Shown: piece after piece, positions 24,050 to 34,840 of the stretch | How the letters are laid out: each line of letters opens with the position of its first letter | Position numbering within the stretch: position 1 is the first letter of the stretch | Assembly (NCBI GenBank): GCA_011009095.1 | Contig: VTPC01002362.1 | Span: forward strand, 156,833-220,832 | Origin: Ignelater luminosus | Lineage: Eukaryota; Arthropoda; Insecta; Coleoptera; Elateridae | DNA length: 64,000 nucleotides | Direction of reading: 5' to 3' | Notes under the pieces: model-generated | Seen by the model: only the letters and a program-made list of their open reading frames with translations | The model's database searches: none | Told to the model about the DNA's origin: nothing | Translations under genes and position numbers: made by a program

Positions 24050-24670
24050 ACAGCACAAACTGGATGCTGTGAAAAGTCTTAGAAAAAAGTCCCCACATCA
24101 AAAGACAAAAACTAAAATCTGCCCAAAGACTTTTGCCACGCCACAAGACTGCCCGCTTAGAATTTGCCAAGCGTAACATGTAAAACATTGTAAAAGTCAT
24201 TTTTGTTTCTGAAATTGTTAAGGTAGTTTTTTCCGATTGGAAGAAGTTTAATTTCGACAGTCCGGACGGTTTCAATTCAAATTGGAGGAATTTCAGAAAA
24301 GAACCTGTTCTGTCTAAAAGAAGTTTTAATGGTTGAACTGTAATGGCGTGGGGCGCGTTTTCAAAGAAAGGCGGCTTAAGGTTGGCATTTCCATCAAGCA
24401 GAATGAACAGTGAAGAATACACTACCTTATTGGAATATCGTTTGCTACCGTTTTTGATGAAAATGAACGAGAGGAATGGTGCAAGAGTGCACGTTATTCG
24501 AGAAACAAAACGGTGGTTTAGAGACAGCACAATAAATTTGTTAGAATGGCCAGCTTCTTTGCTAGATTTCAATCCTATGGAAAGTCTCTGGGGAATCCAG
24601 AATCCATTAGAGGAATTTTTAAAAATAACAGGCAGTTCCAGACAACACACACACCCAATATTAATAATGC
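24050..24670 (+). pseudogene. Tc1-like transposase pseudogene
   Basis: In one main frame with stops: LLPRHKTARLEFAKRNM, VVFSDWKKFNFDSPDGFN, NWRNFRKEPVLSKRSFNG, then MAWGAFSKKGGLRLAF, MNSEEYTTLLEYRLLPF, ARVHVIRETKRWF, LLEWPASLLDFNPMESLW. This is the standard Tc1-like order. The first catalytic D is present (SDW, normally SDEKKFN), the QDNAxxH region with the second D is lost (NGARVHV), and the third region keeps D and E in LDFNPME. The long minus-strand ORF over the same stretch is a shadow. Confidence 0.8.
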
Positions 24671-24914
24671 CATTTTAAGTTTTATTTTATTTTTATTGTG
24701 TGAATTCTAGAAATAAATAAGTTTTCAAATTGGTGCTATAGTTGTGCTCTTAAGAAAATTTAGATTTTCACTACTAACTGTCTAAATTTCCACAAAAAAT
24801 TCTATTTTTTAACCAATGTTTTTTAGGCATATTCAACTTATCGTCGAAAACTTTTATTAACCGCTAAATACCGCAAAATTGCATGTGGTGCTATAGTTAA
24901 GCTCTTGAGTGTAT
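24050..24914 (+). mobile_element. Tc1-like transposon remnant with IR/DR-type right end
   Basis: A decayed transposase (24050-24670) is followed by two copies in the same orientation of GGTGCTATAGTT(G/A)(T/A)GCTCTT, at about 24732 and about 24889. The outer one ends TTGAGTG before TA. Two direct repeats within one inverted-repeat end is the IR/DR plan of some Tc1-like elements. A matching left end was not found, so the element is probably truncated. Confidence 0.6.
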
Positions 24915-25499
24915 TATAAAGCTGTTCCAATTAAATAATAGAAATTTTCATGGACTAGTATTCATTGTAATAATATCAGATTTTGATAACTAAAAGAAAA
25001 CAGAAAAAAAATTCACGTTGGTGGGACAAACGTTTATTTCAAAAGTAATTTTATGCAACTATAGAAGAACTTTGAGTCAGTTGAAGAATTCTACGTGTAT
25101 ATCAATGACCGATTACGAATACTTTGCTTCATTAATTGAGTCAAAAATCGTAACCTTAAACAATAGAAGAGGGCAAGCAAGTCGCTAGAAAATACCCAAG
25201 GCAGCCTCCAGACGAGATTTGTATCAACTTTGCCAATCATACATAGCAAAGTTTAAATTGTTATTTTTATTTTTTTTTTGACTGCACAGGGGGCCCCTTG
25301 ATTGAACAGGGCCCTAAAGACCATGCCTACATCCGCCTCTGAGACACGTAAATACTAAATCATTAGCTCACAACTGCCTTTTAGTAAATACTCCAGACGT
25401 ATTCAAAACAAATAGTTCGGGGCATATTTTAAATTAGAACTAGTCCGGTGAAACAAGTGCAAATAAATCTACTATTGCTTGTTTTTCCCTTAAGGGTAA

Positions 25500-26340
25500 A
25501 AATTTGTACACTAATTCCAGTAATATCCACTAAAATCCAATTGTTATTCCACTAATACCCTAGTAATATCAGAGTAATTTCATGATTAATGCTAAAAACT
25601 TCCAAAAATTTTAACCTGAGTTCACTCCCCAACTCAATGACCTCAAGACGCTATTGCCAAACTGATTTACCCAGATTTCTTCTTTATTTCGTGTACCAAT
25701 CCCAAATATAATTTTTTCTACTTTGTGATCGACCCTTCTTTTAAGGAAGTTATTGGAGAGCTGAGTCCACCCGAATTTTGCTCTCATAACAAGGTTAATT
25801 GAAGACAAAGTCCGACTTTGGGCCACTAAAAGTGATCCGCGATCAGTCTTCATATTTAGATCTCTTTGTTTATATTTAGTTTTTTTGACTAGATTATTAG
25901 AGCGAAGACCGACTTTAGACCATGCAGGTGGCCTGTTGAAAGGTGAAACATCAATTGTGTTGGTGTTTGGCTCTCGTAAGGTAGTTAATGAAGAGCGAAA
26001 GTCGACCTTAGATAGTAAAACACGATCATTGTTCTTTTCTAACTCTCTTAAGAAAGTTAATAAAGAGAACAGCCTGACCCTTGCTTGTTATTAAACCTTC
26101 GTGATTAAGTTAATGAAGGCAAAAGCGAGCCTTAAACGACCAAAATTGGCCTGTTGGGACGCCAAATCCGACATCCGTTCCTATTTAGCTTCTTTAAGGA
26201 GGTTAATGGATTTATTTAGTTTTATCTTGAGATTGTTAACGAAGGGGACCGGTTCGAAGGCAAGACCTAAGCTGTTTCCATACAAAGGGAAAACCGATCA
26301 TGGCCATCGTTTTAATGAAGCCAGCTTGCTGGAGTAAGCA
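25500..26340. repeat. Degenerate tandem repeat with a GTTAATGAAG-like core
   Basis: Cores of the form AAGTTAATGAAG... recur near 25745, 25793, 25890, 25983, 26054, 26107, 26199 and 26234. Many of the intervals are close to 48 bp or twice that. They are often followed by AAAGYCGACYTTA. The units are too diverged for a firm period. Open frames across it (25611-25853 minus, 25885-26094 and 26101-26337 plus) have no recognised product. Confidence 0.4.
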
Positions 26341-26523
26341 TGATTTAAAGATGCTGCAGCGCACTGCTTAGAGCTTGTTAAACAAGTTTTGGACATTAGA
26401 ATTACTGAATTGTAGAATGATAAAAATAAAATGTTTTTTTAAAGATTTCAATTTTATTTCTTGCTTTGAGACGTTTATAAAACCTGAGTATATTAACGCT
26501 AAAATATATGATTATATCACGGC

Positions 26524-26652
26524 TAATGCCAAAGTAATTCCATGAGTAATGTTCCTAATGCCACGAGTAATGTCACTAACACAATGTGTAATACAGCTAA
26601 TGCCACGTGTAATACTGCTAATGCCACTAATGTTGCTAATTCCACAATAATG
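26524..26652. repeat. Imperfect short tandem repeat (AATGCCACGTGTAATRCT type)
   Basis: About six imperfect units of roughly 18-24 bp built from CTAATGCCAC and GTAATRC. Read on the plus strand this gives a repetitive Asn/Ala/Thr peptide inside an ORF at 26542-26847, which I take to be a consequence of the repeat, not a gene. A related AATNCCA/GTAATA pattern appears at 25505-25600. Confidence 0.6.
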
Positions 26653-27266
26653 CAGAAGCAATTTCAGCAATTTTGCAACCATGTTCACCAAAATTCCGTA
26701 GAAATCTACCTGTCGTTTTTCCCTAATTCGTATTCACCAATTTCCTTATTATTATTAACTGATCTGTTCCATCTATTTTTAGGAAATGCTTTCCTACAAC
26801 CAAAGATAAGTTGTCCTAAAACGTGTGTTTCGAGCCATTGGAGATGAAACAGTTAACCTCCAAACAGCAAAATCATAATCTATAAAAAGGCTGTTTTAAT
26901 GGGTTTATTACTAAAATATCGTAATTTGATAATTACATTTCACAACTCACCAGTTCGCCAATTCAGTTACTAACAAAGTTTAGAAAAGTCAAATATGGCT
27001 TGGGGTTTCCAAAAGTAATACCTCAATTCTTTAAATTTAATTAATCAGTGACACTTTTTCCTTCTACTTCTAGTTGCAACTATAATTAGTTACTGAGCGT
27101 TTATTTTATTTCGACTGGTAAGCAACTAATACTTACCTAGCTTGTACCGACAACAAAAATAGGCAGGTACTAGTTAAAACACGCCAAATGTTTAACAAGC
27201 TGCATGAAATTGACAAAAGCTTCTGTTTATAGACGTTCAACCTTCGGACACATCTGCAAAATATTC

Positions 27267-27590
27267 TTACTTCTTAGTCACATGTAGATAATTTAAAATT
27301 AATTGCGGCCAGATTACAGAAGAAAAAAAAGAAAAATCAGACAATACCGATCTGAAAAACAAAACAGCATAAAACGGTCCTAACATCCAAACAGTAGTAC
27401 TTAGAAACACTATCAGTGCTATATAGTGCCTTTCCCCAAATGCAAAAAACAAAAGCCAGTAAAGATTAAGACAGAATACGTTGAGTGCAATCAAGAATCT
27501 TCCGTAACAAGTCTGATGTCGGGATGATAGGATTAAGCTACGAGTAAAGAAGGGTTAGAGGAGGGAACATTTAGCTAGAATCAAGAGACC
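27267..27590 (-). pseudogene. TSPO/MBR-like membrane protein, C-terminal exon or fragment
   Basis: The minus-strand frame reads YGRFLIALNVFCLNLYWLL, FFAFGERHYIALIVFLS, then a hydrophobic stretch ending SSVIWPQLILNYLHVTKK and a stop. The order and spacing resemble the last part of translocator protein (TSPO): LALNWAW, FFG, a 22-25-residue hydrophobic span, and PYLAW...LNY. The LN-to-LNY interval is 59 residues against 60 in the family as I recall it. The upstream part (WxPPxWxFGPxW) was not found, and the frame is closed by a stop near 27590 with only a weak acceptor (CGACATCAG) between. It lies inside the first myosin-18 intron. It could be a gene exon, a decayed copy, or chance similarity of a hydrophobic peptide. 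Confidence 0.3.
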
Positions 27591-28076
27591 AAAAACGTCA
27601 CACTGACGTCAACAGGTTGATGAAAACGCCACATGCTTATTGGTTATCTCAAGGTCAAAGCATTTAAAACAATGAACTCCTACACAGTAGTGACGTCAAC
27701 AAGTTGATGTTTTTGGTAACTACAGTGACTAATAGCAAGTGTTCTTTCCTCTATCCCTTCAAGACAGAATTAATGATTTCTTTGGTTTTATCCTGTGTTT
27801 AGACTTATACAAAAGCAAAACAAAAAAGGCAACTTTTTATAAAACTTTATTTCAAGTGACGTACAAGATTTCAAAGTATTAAATTAAGTACACTTGCAAA
27901 TAGATATAAGTAATATTTATCGTGGATTTTGAGACGATCAAACGATATCAAGATTATGTTTTAATCTTTTAATAAGTAATTACAATCTTTTTATTTCCAG
28001 ATAAATTAATATTTTTTTAATTTTCAAACCATTAAGCGTTATCTGCATACTAAAAGTAACGTATGCTATGGAAGTA

Positions 28077-28240
28077 CAGTCAACTCATAAAGTAATGTCG
28101 CAAAACGTTTTATATTTTAGCGTTTCATTTCTCATTTAATATAAATGAGTAGTATTTACGTATGAAAAAAATTGTCATTAATTCAGACATTAAATACCAA
28201 AATGTCAATCATCTTGCGACATTACTTTATGAGTTGACTG
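28077..28240. mobile_element. MITE, 164 bp, perfect 27-bp inverted ends
   Basis: CAGTCAACTCATAAAGTAAT... (27 bp) occurs at the left and as an exact inverted copy at the right, flanked by TA on both sides. No coding capacity. Size, TA target and perfect ends indicate a recent mariner/Tc1-type MITE. Confidence 0.92.
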
Positions 28241-29060
28241 TACCTACATATACTACAGTATGGGTACTCGTTCTTTTTTCGATTTTATGGTTCTCATGTC
28301 CAAAATTAACTGCTAAAACGTTCAAAACTAAATCGTTAACATTTTAAAATTTTTCTTAAAATAAAGGAAAAATCATTAACCGTAACCTATAGACGGACAA
28401 AACAAGTTCACTGTGCTTTTCGAAATTGTAATATAAATAACTATTTCCGTTTATCAGAGCAAGGATATACAAAAAGATAATAATTCCTAGTATTTTTACG
28501 CAATTTACTACATTAATAATGGTAGGTCGTTCATCAATTATTTAGGCATTTATATTGTAATTATTATATGGGATGGTTGGCAGGCTTCCATCTTTTTTAA
28601 ATAAACGATATATGAATGGAATATCTTTGCATTAGAAAGCTGGATGCAAAGTTATTTTTTACAATTCAATTTTATTTAATACCATGATGCTTCTGAATTC
28701 TTAATCGATAAAATAAGCCTCGTAGAAAATAACAAATTCAATATTATTATATACATACGTCTCTTTGCTTTTGGACACTATTTATTTAGTCAAACCCTAA
28801 TAATAATTTCTATTACAACTTCTTGAAAATCTATTTTGTGCTTTCCAGACGAGATCTCCGACCAAAATAACTTAAAATGTTATTGCTCTACTATTATTAT
28901 AAACTTGCACTGTTTTTTTTCTATCAATGTCGTTTGTAAATATTTAGATTCTCTTATTTCTGTAAATATCACCGCTTTTGACTATTTATACGATTTCCAA
29001 GAACTGAAAATGCAAAACTGAGGCTTTTGACAGTATTTTTACATCATAGACATAATGATA

Positions 29061-29423
29061 CAAAGTGTCTGGAAAGTAATGAAACAACGTTTAGGGTTTA
29101 AAGATAGACTGTTGGGTCAAAATAGATCGATTGAACCAACTTGCAGTAAGCAAAATTGCTTTCTTGAGAAGGCCTTCAAAGTTGCGATTTTTATTTCTCA
29201 TTGTAACTCAAAAACCACTTGTGCGATTTTGTTCAAATCTGCAGGTCTGTATTTATGGTAAGTTATTGGACATTTAAGGTGAAGGTTTATAACTGAAGAC
29301 CTATTAGAACTTTAATTCCTTAAGGAAGCAATTTCGCTTACTGAAAGTTGGGCTCAATAGACCCATTTTGATTCTAGGAGAATCCACCTTCAAGCATAGT
29401 TCTATTACTTTCCAGACACCTTG
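29061..29423. mobile_element. MITE-like element, 363 bp, flanked by TA
   Basis: Left end CAAAGTGTCTGGAAAGTAAT and right end, inverted, CAAGGTGTCTGGAAAGTAAT (one mismatch in 20), each bordered by TA. The 68-codon ORF inside (29055-29261) has no recognised similarity. Ends of the form AAGGTGTCTGGAAAGT are typical of Tc1/mariner-derived elements. Confidence 0.8.
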
Positions 29424-29948
29424 TATATGATAAAACTAGTAGGTTTATATCAAAAATAAAAAAAACTTGTCTCGACAACAGTATAGCAGTATAGCTCTTT
29501 TTCAACGTTATTCAGCTGTTTGTTTTCAAGTTTAAACAATCTTTCTCAAGCAAAGTAATTAAAGCACGATTGATTTAAGTTTCATATCCGCATAGTTTGG
29601 TATTAGAATTTAATGATTATACTACTCGTTTTCCGTCATCAAAATATGTTTTTCCTCATGTAAGACCGTAGAACCAGCGGGCCAAGATTGGAAGAAGCGA
29701 TTTCCAAAATTTGAGTGTTTTAAATTATCATGATTTTGAATATGTTAAATTCTCGGGCTTACAAACGAGAAAAGAGCCAAATCCAAAAACTCGATTGAAT
29801 TGAGGGGTCGGAAACAAGAGTGCTGTTTCTAGAGGTTGTCATGCTTTGTATCCACATCGACACGATTCATAGACGTAAATTAGTAGGCGTTGCGAAATAT
29901 TTGTCAGCTCTAATCGTTGAGTAGCCATATTCGTTTTGACATTATTTC

Positions 29949-30458
29949 TCAGATTAGGGTTTTATGCCACAGGTAAATGTCGTCATCCTTCGCGACATTG
30001 GCAATCTCTTGATTAAATTCAAATTGAACTTCATACATTTTATATGATGCTGTTGCTTTAAACAGAAGTTTTTCTTGTAAATAAGCTGAGGCTACACCAT
30101 TCAAAAATATAAACTTTTGGTCCAAACGACAAACTGAAATTAGGTTATAATCTAATTCAGGCACAACCAGTATATCTGTGAAAGAAATAGTATTTCTAAT
30201 TGAATCTTCAATGTACACTAATTTGATATCATCGGTGTGGGTAGCATGTAAAATCTCATTTGCTTTAGCAGTTTCAACTCTTATTGGGCTGGCTAACTCT
30301 TTTACGTTTGTCATTCTATTTAGAAATACGCTATTAATCATGATTTCTGTAGCCTCTGAATCCAGATAGCAATTAATAACAAACTCATTGCCTTTTGGAA
30401 GAGATGTTGATGCAGGATCTGCAAGCAAACTGAACTCACCAGGATCACTATCATTCAA
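29949..30458 (-). pseudogene. Copia protease / pre-integrase fragment
   Basis: A 169-codon open frame. FVINCYLDSEATEIMINS holds the degenerate aspartic protease site (the G of DSG is replaced by E). LVVPELDYNLISVCRLDQKF is the conserved Copia stretch (usually LYVPxLxxNLLSVxQL), and YLWHKTLI is the beginning of the GAG-pre-integrase motif (LWHxRLGH), truncated. The frame then hits a stop. Confidence 0.85.
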
Positions 30459-30760
30459 TGTTGTGTCAGCTACCCTAGCACCTTTTTAAAGATTGTCCTT
30501 TTTTATTTTCTTAAATTTACAACAACTGGATCTTTTATGATTTGGCTTAGGACAAAAATCGCAGCCAATAACAGACTTTTGATTATTTTTATCAACGAAG
30601 GGTTATTTGAAGGCAGGTTATTGTCTTGATTTGGTCGATTTGACAAGGTAGAAAACCTTCTGCCGCCAGAAGCACGCGCGAGCAATAAATGTGAATTATT
30701 GTCAATGACGTCACAAGAATCAACAGCATTTAACTTTCTTTCTTCGTCAAGTAGACGATT

Positions 30761-31327
30761 TTAGATAAAATCAGCTTTTGATTTATTTTCTGACAATGTT
30801 TCTATTGCAATAACCACCGCGTCGTATTCGCTTGGCATGGTTAATAATAAATGACACACAATATCCATTTCTTCTACGGTCGCTCCAGCAGATTTGAGAT
30901 CACAAATAGTTATATCAAATCGAAGAAAATGTTTATCCATTTTTTCTTGGGCGGGATTAAATTTCATTAACAAAAGTGATTTCCTCAAATAAAGCTGATT
31001 AGCAATACCTTTGCGGGCAAACCCTCGTTGCAGAGCAGTCCACATCTCATAAGCTGTAACTTTTCCCTTAACATATTCCAAATATTCGTCAGCAATTTTC
31101 ATTACAATTTCGTCATTTTTAATATAATCTTTTAGAAGAGCTTTTTTGGGGACCTTTTCATCAGCTGTATCGGTTGCAAGAGGAGCCACTTCCGGAGCAT
31201 TCAAGCAGTCGTTCACAGCAAAATCCAACAAAACAAGAGATTCTAAACGAGTTTCAACACGAAAACGCCAGTCATCGAAATTATTGCCGTCGAATAACGG
31301 AATCATACATTTTTCATCATGTGACAT
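30761..31327 (-). pseudogene. Copia gag fragment
   Basis: The frame from ATG 31327 contains FDGNNFDDWRFRVETRL, AYEMWTALQRGF, LYLRKSLLLMKFNP, MDKHFLRFDITICDL and VCHLLLTMPSEYDAVVIAIET, in the order of the Copia gag (UBN2-type) domain. About 189 codons. A stop just after KADFI separates it from the zinc knuckle, which is open in a different frame. Confidence 0.85.
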
Positions 31328-31588
31328 TTTGAAACAATAAATACGAACAAGCACCGGTGCAGGTCACTATAACTTCAACCAGTGAACTCACGAAAAAACG
31401 ACACAAAGTCAACAAACATGAAACACAAACTCGCAAAAAAGTTATTTAAAGCACTCTGGGCCCATAACCTGAGAAACGGCGATTAATAATTAGGTAAACG
31501 CTTTTCTAATGATGAATGTGTATTCAAAATAAAAGTACAAAACATTAGGAACTTGACACACACAGCATGACATTATACGTCTACTTTA

Positions 31589-32394
31589 CGAGGGTCGTTT
31601 GAAAAGTCCGTGCAAAAATAAAAACTACTTAATTGTTTGGGGTAAACCTTTTTTATTTTTCAACATAGTCTCCTTTTGGGCTTATACACTTCGTCCAACG
31701 CTGCTCTAGTTTGTTGATCCCTTCTGAATAATAGGATTTGTCCAAGTCTGAAAAATAGCCATTCGTTTCTGCAATCACCTCCTCGTTTGAATAAAATCTT
31801 TTTCCCGCCAGATATTTCTTCAAATTGGGGAACAAATAGTAGTCCGAGGGAGCCAAATCTTGAGAATAGGGGGGATGTGAAACGAGTTGGAACCCTATTT
31901 CCATTTGCGACCACAACTGCTGAAGCGTGAGCTGGTGCGTTGTCGTAATGGAAAAGGACTTTTTTGTGGGCCAATCGTGGGCGTTTTTCTTATCAATGAT
32001 TTCTGGAGTAGTAACCTCAACAGGGCGTCCAGAACGTTCAGCGTCACTTGTGCCCCCCACATGGCCACTCCGAAAATTTTAAAACCACTTATAAACTGTT
32101 CTAATCGAAGGTGCAGAGTCACCATAATGTTTATCAAGCTTCTCTTTAGTCTCCTGAGGCGTTTTGCCTTTCATAAAGTAATGTTTAATCAACACACGAA
32201 ATTCTTTTTCGTCCATTTTTTGAAAATCACTCGACTTCCTCGATTCAAACGAATGCCAAACACAAAGAAATAGACTGATCTGGCTGAAACTTGGTGTGTG
32301 TTCTTCCAAGAGATGCTACTAACTAAACATAACCTCGATATGCGCCAGTAGTGCCATCTCTCTGACTTTGCACGGACTTTTCAAATGACCCTCG
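31589..32394 (-). mobile_element. mariner deletion derivative (806 bp), second family
   Basis: 28-bp inverted ends (CGAGGGTCGTTTGAAAAGTC... with one mismatch) flanked by TA. The transposase is on the minus strand from ATG 32216: MDEKEFRVLIKHYFMKGKTP... GRPVEVTTPEIIDKKNAHD, with an internal stop after RTVYKWF. It then jumps to the catalytic half (KKVLFHYDNAPAHA, HPPYSQDLAPSDYYLFP, KGDYVEK). The segment holding the end of the DNA-binding half and the first catalytic D is deleted (about 480 bp), and there is a frame change before HPPY. Ends and protein differ from the mariner at 17824-19115. Confidence 0.93.
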
Positions 32395-32396
32395 TA

Positions 32397-34840
32397 GTTA
32401 GTTCCAAAAACCAAAGATGGCGATGGTCATAATACAAATTGAGAAAATTGTCATTCTTTGTCAGTTTTGACAGTATTTCCCAGATGAGGGTTTTTGGGAA
32501 GTGCAAAATAATTTGCTGAAAACATTATTCTGGAAAATTCTGTATTTATAATTACATACATAGTTTATTTTTATGCCCAAGACTCAATTGAACAATGCTA
32601 TGAATACGGATAAATACGCAGTTCTTTAACTAAGCTGCCCTTTCAGTATTACTAATAATACGTTCTAAATCTTTAATATAGTTACAGTAACTTTTGAAAT
32701 GCTGTAAGAAAACAGCGTTTTAAACTTATTGTCTGATTTTGAATTAAGATGAGTAAAACTACTAGCTTCTTTCGTGTTTAATATTAAATATAGTGTTGCA
32801 TTCAAAGAAACAGAGAAATCTGACCCAACTCGACATGCTTTTCTTTGAGAAGAAGTCCGGCAATAGGATGCACCAGTTCTCGACCTTTCGGGTTAATCCT
32901 TGCAATTGAATTTTACAGGTTATGGAAACATCCAAGAGTTATAACATCATTTCCATTTCTATCAATGCGGTTTTATTTGATTTTTCAAAGACGTTTCATG
33001 ACAATACTTACCTTATTCCTTTTTATTGTTGTGTTAAAATTGGCCCTCATGAGGAATCAATTTTAGCATGAAATCTTTCTCCAGTTACGTGTGTTTTAGA
33101 CTTCAAGTTCAGACGTACTAGTAGGTACATGGTGGTGCAAAATGCCTCGAAGTTTCTTAATAGATGAGAAAATAAGCTTCCTATAGTTTAACTAAAAGCT
33201 ACGATTAAATATTGCAAAATTATAACTTTCTCCTTGCAGCGTTGTTTTGGTGTTCAAAATCCAGGCTAAAGCCTTAAGTTATTCGTCTGATTAACTAATT
33301 CTTATTCATATGAAATTCTACAAAAGACCGATCTCTTTTTGGAATAAAATTTGATCGTCTTAGCGAGGTTTTACTGTACATTGCTGTTATTATAAAAGTG
33401 CATCAATGATGTAATTGAAAAATACAATAATGAGACAAGCAACAAAAGTACTCTACCTTGAAATTACTATGAAATGATCAAACCTCAAAGTATAAATCAA
33501 CTTACTTGTATTATATACTTTCTACACAATCAATAGATATAAATGATTAACATAACTATATATTCAGAAATTACAAAAACGGAAACCTTCACACCACTCA
33601 CAACAAAAAATATTCTCAACTAGAAACGATTTAGGTCAACTTCCTATTTTTATAAAAATATCTGTTCCCGTTAAAAATTATTACAATCTAAAAGAATAAA
33701 AATAATGGAGAAGCGAACTAAAAGAAAATCAACTAACGTAAGCCCTAATCTTGTAAAGGGGCAAGTTATAATACTAAATATTCTTTCTCTTTCAATGAAG
33801 TAACTCCACGTTTCATTAAATAAACATTTAAATAAATTAAGATAATTTGATGAACAAAGAAAGTTATTTTGATCAGTATGAGCAATAAACAGAATGAATA
33901 TGCCGTACTAAATTAACTCGTACGGTATATTTAACACCCGCGACGGCATCATCTTTAAATTAAAATAAAATTTACATTGAAGAAAATAGTTTATGAAAGA
34001 GAACGAACGTAATTATGTAATACCAACCAGGAAAAAACAACGTACTATCTTGATGTGAAAGGTTTCCACCACTATCAAACGAGTTATCCGTAAAAATTCT
34101 CACGACCAACAAAATATTATTTAATTGGTGCGTATACGTACAATATAAGAAAAAAAGCAGTTAAAATTGTAATGTTGAGGCTGTAGACACATAAAACTTT
34201 AGCAAAATTAGTCAACCGAAAGAATTTTAATGCTATTTTATGAGTAACAGTAAATTCAATAAACAGTAAATAAACCACAAATTAAGCGGAATGTAAAAAT
34301 TTCTTACATAAATAACTCCACTTTAAATCCGCACCATTAGATTTATGATAAAAGTTACATAAAAATTTTGATTTAGTGAACCACTTTTTATGTTTGTAGA
34401 AACACACCTAGCCAAACAACTTTTATCTTAATTAAGGATTTTAAAAGATAAGTTTATTTATTAATAAATTTGTAAATCTTAGGTGTATAAACGTAGGATT
34501 AGAAGAAAACACCGAGGTTAAGAAGTTAAGAACAAAAGATTCCAGACTTAAAAAAATTTAAAAAAAGACACAAACAACAAAAAGATCAAGAGACAGGAGC
34601 AAAATACTCCGCACTTACTCGGAATTTTATTGCTAACAAGTGTTTTGTTTTTACTAAATGAATAGCAGATAATAATCCACAGTTTCTTCTAAACAGATAT
34701 GCATAATAGTAGATCCTTAGGAGTGATTAGTTAAAAATCCACTCGAACTGACACCTTAGTAAATACCTAGCCCATTTTAACTGTTTACACTTATCCCAGG
34801 TTGTTGGGTTGTCCCAAACTCTAGTTGCAACCAAAGTTAT
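32397..34840. other. Non-coding stretch in myosin-18 first intron
   Basis: No coding similarity. A stretch at 32464-32493 (GTTTTGACAGTATTTCCCAG...) closely resembles 29933-29962 in the same orientation. The rest is AT-rich and unremarkable. Confidence 0.4.

Larger units (their letters stand above)
29949..31474 (-). mobile_element. Ty1/copia retrotransposon fragment (primer site, gag, zinc knuckle, protease)
   Basis: Minus-strand order: primer-binding site at 31469-31456 (GGTTATGGGCCCAG, the initiator-tRNA-Met type used by Copia); gag from ATG 31327 to 30761 (MSHDEKCMIPLFDGNNFDDW, typical Copia gag start); a frame-shifted zinc knuckle near 30520-30570 (C-X2-C-X4-H-X4-C); then the aspartic protease and the start of the pre-integrase region to 29949, ending YLWHKTLI. 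The protease site reads LDSEATE where an active enzyme has DSGAT, so it is inactive. Integrase, RT and RNase H are missing. The fragment lies in the first intron of myosin-18. Confidence 0.85.

Noticed and set aside
24015..24650. Minus-strand ORF of 211 codons
   Set aside because: It is the shadow of the Tc1-like transposase, whose recognisable motifs are on the plus strand.
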